From NCBI RefSeq assembly GCF_049199905.1, contig NZ_JBLZPK010000014.1, forward strand, positions 124,001-188,000: 64,000 nucleotides of DNA, given 5' to 3'. The notes below the pieces were generated by a model that searched no databases, was not told the origin of the DNA, and saw nothing but the letters and a program-made list of their open reading frames with translations. The translations under genes were made by a program, and so were the position numbers. This document shows, piece after piece, positions 7,373 to 14,811 of this stretch (positions are counted from its first letter, which is position 1; the number at the start of each line of letters is the position of its first letter). The DNA is from Shinella sp032095155. Lineage in GTDB: Bacteria > Pseudomonadota > Alphaproteobacteria > Rhizobiales > Rhizobiaceae.

Positions 7373-9442
7373 GTGGCGGCGGCTCATCTCGAAAAACTCA
7401 ACGATCGCCAGCGCGAGGCGGTCGAGCATGGCATAGGCCTAGCCGACGGTTCAATCGGTGGCCCGTTGCTCATCATCGCCGGCGCCGGAAGCGGCAAGAC
7501 CAACACGCTGGCCCACCGCGTTGCGCATCTGATTGTCAACGGCGCCGATCCGCGGCGCATCCTGCTGATGACCTTTTCGCGCCGCGCCGCTTCCGAGATG
7601 GCGCGCCGTGTGCAGCGCATATGCCGACAGGTGCTCGGGGACAACGCCGCCGTCATGACGGACGCGCTCGCCTGGGCCGGAACGCTTCATGGGATCGGCG
7701 CGCGGTTGCTGAGGATGTATGCCGAGCAAATCGGGCTCAATGTCGATTTCACCATTCATGATCGCGAGGATTCCGCGGACCTGATGAACCTCGTCCGGCA
7801 CGAGTTGGGCTTTTCCGCAAAACAGACCCGGTTTCCCACGAAGAGCACCTGCATCGCGATCTACTCGCGGGTTGTCAATTCGGAGGTCTCGGTCAGGGAG
7901 GTTCTGAAAATCTCCTATCCCTGGGTACTCGAATGGGAGGAGGAGTTGAAGCAGCTCTTCGCCGCCTACGTTGAGGCCAAGCAGGCACAGAACGTCCTGG
8001 ATTACGACGATTTGCTGCTCTACTGGGCGCAGATGGTTTCCGAACCCGAACTGGCCGAGGATGTCGGCAACCGTTTCGACCACATTCTCGTCGACGAGTA
8101 CCAGGACACCAATCGCCTGCAGGCGTCGATCCTTATGTCGCTGGCGCCCGGCGGCCGCGGCCTGACCGTCGTAGGCGACGATGCTCAGTCGATCTATTCC
8201 TTCCGCGCAGCGACTATCCGCAACATCCTTGATTTCCCACAGGAATTCTCGCCGAGGTGCGCAGACGTCATCACGCTCGACCGCAACTATCGTTCGACCC
8301 AGCCGATCCTGGCCGCCGCCAATGCCGTCATCGAACTTGCACGCGAGCGCTATACGAAAAACCTCTGGACGGACCGCGCTTCAGAACAGCGCCCTATGCT
8401 GGTGACGGTCAAGGACGAGATCGATCAAGCCGCCTATATCGTCGAGCAGGTGCTCGCCAACCGCGAGGTTGGCCTCACCTTGAAGCAGCAGGCTGTGCTG
8501 TTCCGCACCTCCAGCCACAGCAGCGCCCTGGAAATCGAGCTCACGCGTCGAAACATCCCGTTCGTCAAATTTGGTGGGCTCAAGTTTCTGGACGCAGCAC
8601 ATGTGAAGGATCTGCTGGCAGTCATGCGGTTTGCACAAAATCCGCGTGACCGGGTCGCCGGCTTCAGGGTGCTGAAGCTGTTGCCCGGCATCGGGCCGCA
8701 GACCGCCGGAAAAATCCTCGACACGATCGCGGCCGATCCCGAGCCACTGCAATCGCTGGCGGAAATCCCGCCACCGGCCAAGACGGGTGATGACTGGCCG
8801 GCCTTCGTGACGCTGGTCACCGCGCTGCGGAAGGCCGAGGCGGTTTGGCCGGCAGAGATCGGTACCGTGCGGATGTGGTATGAGCCCCACCTCGATCGCA
8901 TCCATGAGGATGCCGACACCCGCAAGGATGATCTCATCCAACTCGAGCAGATCGCCAGCGGATACGCCAGCCGCGAGCGGTTTTTGACCGAGTTGACCCT
9001 CGACCCGCCCGACGCCACCAGCGACCAGGCCGGCGTGCCGCTGCTGGATGAGGACTATCTGATCCTCTCGACGATCCATAGCGCCAAAGGCCAGGAATGG
9101 CGTTCCGTCTATCTGCTCAACGTGATCGACGGCTGCATTCCGTCCGACCTTGGCACCGGCACGACCGCTGAAATCGAGGAGGAACGTCGGCTGCTCTACG
9201 TCGGCATGACGCGGGCGCGCGACAATCTGGCCCTGGTCACACCGCAGCGCTTCTTCACCCATGGCCAGTCTGCCACGGGCGACCGTCATGTCTACGCGTC
9301 GCGGACGCGCTTCATCCCCGCCACTTTGCTGCAGTATTTCGAGACGGCAACCTGGCCGAATATCTCGGCCGCCGCCAGCGAGCGCAGCGCAAATCAGATC
9401 CGCGTCGATGTTCGAGAGCGCATGCGTTCGATGTGGAAATAA
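7373..9442 (+). CDS. UvrD/Rep-family ATP-dependent DNA helicase
   Basis: A 689-residue superfamily 1A helicase. The visible motifs in order are Q-motif LNDRQREAVEHG, Walker A AGAGSGKT (about residue 36), motif Ia LMTFSRRAASEM, Walker B VDEYQDTN, motif III GDDAQSIYSFRAA, motif IV ITLDRNYRST, motif V STIHSAKGQEW and motif VI RRLLYVGMTRARDNL. It should unwind DNA 3' to 5' in repair. The best start is GTG at 7373, preceded by GGGGA. The dinB start follows its stop by one base, so helicase and dinB form one transcript. Length and motif set are complete, so the protein is probably functional. It is likely an accessory UvrD paralogue, not the housekeeping copy, given the setting. Confidence 0.9.
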   Translation: MAAAHLEKLNDRQREAVEHGIGLADGSIGGPLLIIAGAGSGKTNTLAHRVAHLIVNGADPRRILLMTFSRRAASEMARRVQRICRQVLGDNAAVMTDALAWAGTLHGIGARLLRMYAEQIGLNVDFTIHDREDSADLMNLVRHELGFSAKQTRFPTKSTCIAIYSRVVNSEVSVREVLKISYPWVLEWEEELKQLFAAYVEAKQAQNVLDYDDLLLYWAQMVSEPELAEDVGNRFDHILVDEYQDTNRLQASILMSLAPGGRGLTVVGDDAQSIYSFRAATIRNILDFPQEFSPRCADVITLDRNYRSTQPILAAANAVIELARERYTKNLWTDRASEQRPMLVTVKDEIDQAAYIVEQVLANREVGLTLKQQAVLFRTSSHSSALEIELTRRNIPFVKFGGLKFLDAAHVKDLLAVMRFAQNPRDRVAGFRVLKLLPGIGPQTAGKILDTIAADPEPLQSLAEIPPPAKTGDDWPAFVTLVTALRKAEAVWPAEIGTVRMWYEPHLDRIHEDADTRKDDLIQLEQIASGYASRERFLTELTLDPPDATSDQAGVPLLDEDYLILSTIHSAKGQEWRSVYLLNVIDGCIPSDLGTGTTAEIEEERRLLYVGMTRARDNLALVTPQRFFTHGQSATGDRHVYASRTRFIPATLLQYFETATWPNISAAASERSANQIRVDVRERMRSMWK

Positions 9443-9443
9443 G

Positions 9444-10532
9444 ATGACCGACGAGGCCGCACCATCAACGAGAAAGATCATCCATGTCGATATGGATGCC
9501 TTCTACGCGTCGGTCGAGCAACGCGACAATCCCGAGCTTCGCGGAAAGCCTGTCGCCGTCGGCGGCTCGGCGGCGCGCGGCGTCGTTGCCGCGGCCAGCT
9601 ATGAGGCGCGCGCCTTCGGCGTTCGATCAGCCCTGCCCTCAGTGACGGCGAAAAGACGCTGCCCGGAGCTGATTTTCGTGCCGCCGCGCTTCGAGACCTA
9701 TCGCGCTGTCTCCGCGCAGATCCGGGAAATATTTGCCGAACACACGGACCTGATCGAACCGCTGTCCCTGGACGAGGCCTATCTGGATGTCACCGAGAAC
9801 AAGCAGGGCATTTCAATCGCCACTGATATCGCGACGATCATCCGGGCGCGTATCAAGGAGGTCACAGGCCTCAACGCATCCGCCGGCATCTCCTATTGCA
9901 AGTTCCTCGCCAAAATGGCTTCGGATCTCAACAAACCCAATGGCCAAGCAGTGATTTCGCCGAGGAATGGCCCGGCCTTCGTCGAAGCGCTTGCGGTCAA
10001 GAAATTCCATGGCGTGGGCCCGGCGACGGCCGCCAAGATGGAGGGGCTCGGCATCTTAACCGGTGCGGATCTCAGGTCGAAACCGCTTGCGTGGCTGCAG
10101 GAGCATTTCGGAAAGTCGGGTGCCTGGTATTACAACATCTCCCGCGGCATCGATAACCGGGCCGTCCAACCGGATCGGCCGCGCAAGTCCGTTGGCGCCG
10201 AGGACACCTTCATTGTCGATATCGTCGATCTCGCCGCTGCCCGCGCCGAAATCACACCGCTTGCCGCCAAGGTCTGGCGCCATTGCGAGGCCAAAGGCCT
10301 CCATGGCCGGACGGTGACGCTGAAAGTCAAATATGCCGACTTCCAGATCATCACCCGCAGCAGGACGACATCAACACCCATCAGCAGGTTGGATGATCTC
10401 GAGGCCATCGCGCAATCGCTCCTCGAGCCACTGTTCCCAGCGCCCAAAGGCATACGCCTGCTCGGCGTCGCGCTATCGTCCTTCATCGATGACGAGGAAA
10501 CCGAGACGGATCAGTTGGAGTTAGAGATCTAG
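9444..10532 (+). CDS. dinB: DNA polymerase IV (Y-family, DinB)
   Basis: A 362-residue Y-family translesion polymerase. The catalytic motif IIHVDMDAFYASVEQ gives the first metal-binding aspartates, and SLDEAYLDVTE gives the Asp-Glu pair. The helix-hairpin-helix thumb region follows (FHGVGPATAAKMEGLGI), then a little-finger domain. The ATG at 9444 lies one base after the helicase stop, so the genes are translationally coupled. An upstream in-frame extension to 9261 overlaps the helicase and is not credible. The C-terminus ends DDEETETDQLELEI. A QLxLF-type clamp-binding motif is degenerate here (QLELEI). The protein appears intact, unlike the neighbouring ImuB and DnaE2, and may carry what translesion capacity remains in this block. 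Confidence 0.92.
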   Translation: MTDEAAPSTRKIIHVDMDAFYASVEQRDNPELRGKPVAVGGSAARGVVAAASYEARAFGVRSALPSVTAKRRCPELIFVPPRFETYRAVSAQIREIFAEHTDLIEPLSLDEAYLDVTENKQGISIATDIATIIRARIKEVTGLNASAGISYCKFLAKMASDLNKPNGQAVISPRNGPAFVEALAVKKFHGVGPATAAKMEGLGILTGADLRSKPLAWLQEHFGKSGAWYYNISRGIDNRAVQPDRPRKSVGAEDTFIVDIVDLAAARAEITPLAAKVWRHCEAKGLHGRTVTLKVKYADFQIITRSRTTSTPISRLDDLEAIAQSLLEPLFPAPKGIRLLGVALSSFIDDEETETDQLELEI

Positions 10533-10622
10533 CCGTACCGCTGTCGAAATCCCGACGAGACGCCTTACATTGCCAGGCAGCGCGCCGCGACGCGGTGACA
10601 ATGCCGGTCATTCGGAGGAGCC

Positions 10623-11213
10623 ATGTGCAACGATTATCGCCTGATGGTCGAACTGGCCTCGGTCATCGAGGAGTTTGAGCACCTGAAGATCAAGATCCGG
10701 TTTCCCGAGGGGCGGCCCAATATCGAGGCACGCGAGGACATCAAGATCACAGACGCCTCGCCGATTATCCGGACAGTCGAAGGCGAGCGCGACACCGGCG
10801 AACTGGTTCAAAGGCGATGGAGTTGGCCAAGTCCAACTAAAAAGCCGGTCTATAACTTCCGTTCAGAAGGGCGAGAGTTCACCACCAACCACTGCCTCAT
10901 CATCGCCGATGGTTTCTACGAGTTCACCACACCCATCGACCCGAAAAAGAAGCGCAAGGACAAATGGCTGTTCCGCAAGATCGGCGAGCCTATCTTTGCC
11001 ATCGCCGGTATATGGCGCGAGACCGAGGACGTAGGTGAGGCTTTCACGATGTTGACGATGGAACCGGGGCCGGACATCGCGCCCTATCATGACCGACAGA
11101 TCGTCATACTTGAGCGCGACAGCTGGGCCGATTGGCTTGATCCGTCGGTGTCCGCCAAACTGCTGATCAATCCGCTGCCGGCCGGATCCCTCTCGGTGGT
11201 GCAGATCGGCTGA
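10623..11213 (+). CDS. SRAP (HMCES/YedK-type) abasic-site DNA-protein crosslink protein
   Basis: A 196-residue SRAP-domain protein. In this family Cys2, exposed after removal of Met1, forms a thiazolidine crosslink to abasic sites in single-stranded DNA. Here Cys2 is present (MCNDYR), as are the conserved Asn in YNFRSEG, the Glu in GFYEF and the His in YHDRQ. The whole active site is therefore in place despite divergence from the usual MCGR, NARSE and HDRMP versions. A ribosome site GGAGG (10616-10620) precedes the ATG. The downstream 85-residue gene overlaps its stop codon (TGATG), which indicates coupling. Its place after helicase-dinB fits a repair cluster. Confidence 0.88.
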   Translation: MCNDYRLMVELASVIEEFEHLKIKIRFPEGRPNIEAREDIKITDASPIIRTVEGERDTGELVQRRWSWPSPTKKPVYNFRSEGREFTTNHCLIIADGFYEFTTPIDPKKKRKDKWLFRKIGEPIFAIAGIWRETEDVGEAFTMLTMEPGPDIAPYHDRQIVILERDSWADWLDPSVSAKLLINPLPAGSLSVVQIG

Positions 11214-11470
11214 TGCGCTTCTCCTTTCCTCACAGCCACGCGTTTTCTGGCGGCGAAGTCCGGATCGAAGATGCCGAAGCAACCGAGGGCAAATGCGTTG
11301 TGGAATTCGGTGACGGGGTGGCGATGATCGGAGACTGGCATCCGGACCATCACGCCATCGTCCTTGATGTCCCAACCTATCGTACAGCTAGGGGCACGGA
11401 GGTTGACGCGCGGCGATGGCGATTGGTCCACGACCACCAAGGTCGCTGGCGCTCGAAACGGTGCCCGTGA
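11213..11470 (+). CDS. Small hypothetical protein coupled to the SRAP gene
   Basis: An 85-residue protein starting at the ATG that overlaps the SRAP stop codon as TGATG, so it is probably translated by re-initiation. It is rich in Asp, His and Trp (FGDGVAMIGDWHPDHHAIVLDVP) with a basic tail (RRWRLVHDHQGRWRSKR). I recognise no family or motif. The tight coupling suggests a role linked to the SRAP protein, but that is inference. A terminator follows at 11532. Confidence 0.55.
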   Translation: MRFSFPHSHAFSGGEVRIEDAEATEGKCVVEFGDGVAMIGDWHPDHHAIVLDVPTYRTARGTEVDARRWRLVHDHQGRWRSKRCP

Positions 11471-11531
11471 GCCGCACCGATCGCTGCTCACAGGAGCGTG
11501 GGCCTCATTGGCCTTGAGGCGCGGCTAGAGA

Positions 11532-11566
11532 CGAAAGGCCCGAGCATCCGCCGGGCCTTTCGCTTT
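11532..11566 (+). terminator. Rho-independent terminator after the helicase-dinB-SRAP run
   Basis: Inverted repeat CGAAAGGCCC ... GGGCCTTTCG with an 11-base loop, followed by a short T-run (CTTTT). It closes the rightward repair transcript that ends with the 85-residue gene. Confidence 0.75.
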
Positions 11567-11735
11567 TGGCTGTCGCTGGCTGAAGCAAACACACACATTC
11601 CGACGACAGCCCACCCCCGGATAAGCCATCCTACATCCATTCCCCGTCGGCGCTTTAAACTTTGACGTATCTGCCGCCCAGCGGAAGGAACATTCCTGGG
11701 ATTAGCACGGTTGGTCGACATGAAAGGAGTTCGAC

Positions 11736-11918
11736 ATGACCGACGATCCAAAAGACCCGAAAAAGCCGCAGGAAATTCCGCCCGGAGAGACGCCGGACTC
11801 GCTGCCGGATATTCCCGAACGCCCGATCGAAGAACCTGGACCGGATGTCGTTCCAGAGGAAGCCCCCGACATCACGCCCGTCCCAGGCGAGGAAGTCCCG
11901 ACGAAGATGGGCAATTAG
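11736..11918 (+). CDS. Small acidic proline-rich hypothetical protein
   Basis: A 60-residue protein of low complexity, dominated by Pro, Glu and Asp (for example PDIPERPIEEPGPDVVPEEAPD). A clear ribosome site, AAAGGAG, lies 7-8 bases before the ATG. No fold, signal peptide or membrane segment is visible, so it is probably disordered. Small proteins of this type are common in rhizobia, but I know of no function. Confidence 0.55.
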   Translation: MTDDPKDPKKPQEIPPGETPDSLPDIPERPIEEPGPDVVPEEAPDITPVPGEEVPTKMGN

Positions 11919-12062
11919 GGCGTCCGCGCAGAAAGCCGCCGCAATTTCCTCGAGCTGAAGGGAACCACTTTGCCTGAACGGCATTTATCGCCCCGGTCAG
12001 ATTGGGAATAATGAAATGCTTTCTGTTATTTGGGACAATGCAATCGCCATCCTCTTTCTGGC

Positions 12063-12263
12063 ATGCCCCGCGCGATCGAGATCAAAGACTCGCGGAACGC
12101 CATGTTCGTGCTGGCGGAAAGATGGCCGGTGACCTACGGACGCGCGTTCCAGCGGGCGCTCGCATTTTGCGCCAAGGCAATTGAAGGCAAATGCTCGCCA
12201 TCCAGAGCGCGGTTGGCATTCCTCGCCGCAGCGCGGGAGGCCAACGTCCCGGTCGTTCGCTAA
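12063..12263 (+). CDS. DUF982-like small protein
   Basis: A 66-residue protein with the pattern of DUF982 proteins that are abundant in Rhizobiales: AERWP near the middle, an aliphatic helix with a single Cys (ALAFCAKAIEG), then SPSRARLAFLAAAREANV at the C-terminus. The ATG at 12063 gives the family's usual length. An upstream ATG at 12030 adds an unrelated extension. Function is unknown. Confidence 0.6.
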   Translation: MPRAIEIKDSRNAMFVLAERWPVTYGRAFQRALAFCAKAIEGKCSPSRARLAFLAAAREANVPVVR

Positions 12264-12355
12264 GGCTTGCACCCACGGCTGGTGTTAGCCTGTTCAGGAG
12301 ACCGGAACGAAACCGCCGCTCTCGGCATTTCTCTGCCACACGATGTTGGCTCGTC

Positions 12356-12384
12356 GCCCCGCTGTCAAAGCGGGGCGTCTTTTT
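12356..12384 (+). terminator. Rho-independent terminator (GCCCCGC stem)
   Basis: GCCCCGC, a 7-base loop, GCGGGGC, then GTCTTTTT. It lies about 90 bases after the DUF982-like gene and only 22 bases before the next start codon. It terminates the first gene, or could act as an attenuator for the second. Confidence 0.75.
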
Positions 12385-12406
12385 GGAGCCGTATAGGAGG
12401 TCCGCC

Positions 12407-12664
12407 ATGAATGTCAGAATATCTCCCCCGCAACAGCCGATAACCGATCCACATGTCGCGCTGGAATGCGAGCAGGCGATTGATGGCGCAGTACGTGAGC
12501 TTGTCGATCATGCCATCGTCGCCGGTTGGCCGCCCGAGGTGGCATTTGAGGCGATCAAGCGCGCCACGGAACGTCAGGCAATGGCCTATCACGAAGATCC
12601 CGATCCCGCAGATGACACGATCGAAGCTCGCCCGCGGACAGGCTTCTCGCTGGCGCCCTTCTAA
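12407..12664 (+). CDS. Small hypothetical protein
   Basis: An 85-residue protein beginning MNVRISPPQQPITDPH. It has a predicted amphipathic helical region (ALECEQAIDGAVRELVDHAIVAGWPPEVAFEAIKRATERQAMAYHED, described in parts) and an acidic C-terminal tail. A strong ribosome site, AGGAGG, lies 6 bases before the ATG at 12407, which is why the longer upstream frame from 12191 is rejected. I do not recognise a characterised family. It precedes the exonuclease remnant by 46 bases on the same strand. Confidence 0.6.
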   Translation: MNVRISPPQQPITDPHVALECEQAIDGAVRELVDHAIVAGWPPEVAFEAIKRATERQAMAYHEDPDPADDTIEARPRTGFSLAPF

Positions 12665-12710
12665 TGGCCGTCGAAGGCGACCACGGGCGCTCCGAACGGC
12701 ATGAGGATCG

Positions 12711-13498
12711 ATGAAGATCGCGACCTACAACTTCAACGGGATCAACGGCCGCCTCGCCGTGCTTCTGCGATGGCTGAACGAAGACGCACCTGACGTCGTC
12801 TGCCTTCAGGAACTGAAATCGCCGAACGATCGGTTTCCACGCGCCGAACTGGAGCGCGCCGGCTATGGCGGGTCTGGCACGGCCAGAAAAGCTGGAACGG
12901 TGTGGCGATCCTCGCCAGGGGCCTCGTGCCTCTCCTCACGCGACGCGGTCTCCCGGGCGACCCTGACGACACGCACAGCCGCTATATCGAAGCCGCGGTC
13001 GATGGCCTTCTCGTCGGCTGCCTCTATCTGCCGAACGGCAATCCCGCTCCCGGGCCGAAGTTCGATTACAAGCTGCGCTGGTTCGCGCGGCTCCAGGAAT
13101 ATGCCAAGGAACTACTCGCTCTCGACATACCGGCAGCGCTGGTCGGCGATTTCAACGTCATGCCGACGGATCTCGACGTCTATGCCCCGGACCGTTGGCG
13201 CGACGATGCGCTGTTTCGGCCAGAGGTGAGAGAGGCCGATGCCAATCTCCTTGCCGAAGGTTGGACCGACGCTGTCCGCCATCTGCATCCGGATGAGAGC
13301 ATCTACACCTTCTGGAAATATTGGCGCAATTCTTTCGAACGCGACGCCGGCCTGCGCATCGATCACGCCCTGCTCAGCCCGGTGCTTACCCCGTGGCTAC
13401 GATCTGCGAGCGTGCGCCGGCGCCCACGAAGCTGGGAGCATACGAGCGACCATGCTCCGGTTATGATCGAGATCGATCCGCCGGCGGCCGAGGATTAG
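12711..13498 (+). pseudogene. Exonuclease III-family (Xth) endonuclease, frameshifted
   Basis: The N-terminal 50 residues (MKIATYNFNGINGRLAVLLRW, VVCLQELKSPNDRFP) carry the Asn and Glu metal-site residues of ExoIII AP endonucleases. Near 12868-12872 one base is missing, so ELERAGYG continues in the wrong frame. The correct continuation, VWHGQKSWNGVAILARG, is found in the frame at 12873 onward. It runs normally through ALVGDFNVMPTDLDVY (Asp-Asn pair) to WEHTSDHAPVMIEID (catalytic Asp-His) and ends at 13498. All catalytic blocks are present apart from the frameshift, so either the loss is recent or the missing base is a sequencing error. Confidence 0.85.
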
Positions 13499-13685
13499 TC
13501 TAACGCAGCGCCAACATGAGCCGCTCACTAACAGTTCGTGGCCGTGCGTGCAGCTCTTCGAAGGAACTGTTGAGCACCAGTGGTTGATGCGCCCCTCAGC
13601 CAAGAGGCGCGTCTTGCATCTATGGAATTACATTTGGCACCTGGACAAGCGCGACGATAACCAAAATGCAAAACAACCGGCCTAA

Positions 13686-13725
13686 GCCGCTCTAAAAGGT
13701 TCAAACGAAAACCTTTTAGAGCGGC
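13686..13725. repeat. Perfect 16-bp inverted repeat
   Basis: GCCGCTCTAAAAGGTT at 13686-13701 and its exact complement at 13710-13725, separated by 8 bases. It overlaps the last codons of the leftward gene ending at 13716. No T-run follows on either strand, so it is not a standard terminator. It may be a transcript-end hairpin or part of a repetitive element. Confidence 0.8.
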
Positions 13726-14237
13726 ATGGCGATCTGCCCTGCCTTAAACGGATCAATGGGCTCGCCGACGCGATCCGGCCAATGTTTCAGCCAGGCGCTT
13801 TTGATTCCGCTTTCCGTTACCTCGGCATGGCCGAGACTGCCGTCGATTCGATAGCCCATATTCACCTGATCGCCGAGACCGAACCACAGGTTCAGCTTTT
13901 CGCGCCGCGCCTCGTCAAACGCCGGAATACCGTGCTTCACCGGATCGAAGCTTTCTGCCGAAGGCAACGCCGGCAGTCCGAAGCTCACAGAACCCGTTTC
14001 ATGAACATAGAGCTTTCCCGGCTCCATATCTCGATACGCCTCTTTCCGGTTATGCCAGCCGATTGCCACCGGCCGGCGCTTCTCTTCCGAGTAACCGGCG
14101 ATCAACAAATCGGTTTCGAAATAGTCCGCCTGCTTGTCGTAGAGCGCCATCATGTCCGAAAGATCGCCAACAAAGCCGTCAAACGTCTCGTGGTTCCATT
14201 CCTCATAAATCACCGTGAAGGAGTGCGAGGCGTTCAC
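13716..14237 (-). CDS. Prophage-derived protein, probably N-terminally truncated
   Basis: A 173-residue open frame starting at GTG 14237, overlapping the stop of the tape-measure fragment by 4 bases. The start reads as if cut in mid-domain (ASHSFTVIYEEWNHETFDG). The core DLLIAGYSEEKRRPVAIGW resembles the second half of Ntn-hydrolase (proteasome-like) proteins sometimes found in phage genomes. A C-terminal part follows with GLGDQVNMGYRIDGSLGHAEV. I cannot name it with confidence. The abrupt join to a truncated tape measure suggests that a deletion removed its first part together with the genes between. Confidence 0.5.
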   Translation of the reverse strand: MNASHSFTVIYEEWNHETFDGFVGDLSDMMALYDKQADYFETDLLIAGYSEEKRRPVAIGWHNRKEAYRDMEPGKLYVHETGSVSFGLPALPSAESFDPVKHGIPAFDEARREKLNLWFGLGDQVNMGYRIDGSLGHAEVTESGIKSAWLKHWPDRVGEPIDPFKAGQIAMPL

Positions 14238-14668
14238 GCCAGCCGCATCAGGTCGGATTGGCGTGCACCAAGGTTTTCGGCGGCCATAGCGGCGCGACCA
14301 TAGAGCTCAACCGTCGCCTCCAGAGGCGCGGCGTTGTCGAGGGAAAGTTGATAGAGCTGTGTCAGAACGTCAGCCTGCCGGCCTGCGGAGATGCCCGCCA
14401 CCGCAAGCGAGTTCTGCGCCCTCGTCCATGCCTCGGCATAGGAAACGACCTCACGCACGGAGAGGGCTGCTGCAATGCCACTGAGAGGCGCGACAAGCGC
14501 ACGGGCGGAACTGCTTCCGATCGCCGACAGCCGGCTATCCATCTGGCGATAGCGGTTCTCAATCTCGCGTGCCTGCACGTTTGTGATGGCCTTGGCGCGC
14601 TGAATCTCGCGTTGGTATTGCTTGATGTCGGCGGAGAGCTGCACGACAAGTTTTTCGATGTCTGCCAT
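14234..14668 (-). pseudogene. Phage tail tape-measure protein, N-terminal fragment
   Basis: A 144-residue fragment. The N-terminus, MADIEKLVVQLSADIKQYQREI, followed by a long heptad-rich helix, is the usual beginning of tape-measure proteins of siphophage-like prophages. The next part (SYAEAWTRAQNSLAVAGIS and LTQLYQLSLDNAAPLEATVELYGRAA) matches the tape-measure N-terminal domain. Such proteins are normally 600 to over 1000 residues long and have membrane segments. Here the frame ends after ARQSDLMRLA, exactly where the next frame takes over, so the gene is truncated by a deletion. Confidence 0.75.
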
Positions 14669-14811
14669 AAAGTATCCTCGTCTGAATCTGGTCTAAGTTT
14701 TCAAAGGCTTGAGCAGGTGGCTTTTTGCCTTCAATTTCCGCACGTTGCGAATGAATGACTGACGCCGGTATGCGGTTGAGAGGCGCCTTGACTTCTTACC
14801 CTCCCCCCTCC

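Noticed and set aside
8381..9481. 366-residue open frame opposite the helicase
   Set aside because: An antisense shadow of high-GC codon bias. It has no family features, and the sense strand encodes all helicase motifs.
11655..11984. 109-residue leftward frame opposite the proline-rich small protein
   Set aside because: It has no recognised features or ribosome site, and the opposing frame has a strong AAAGGAG start.
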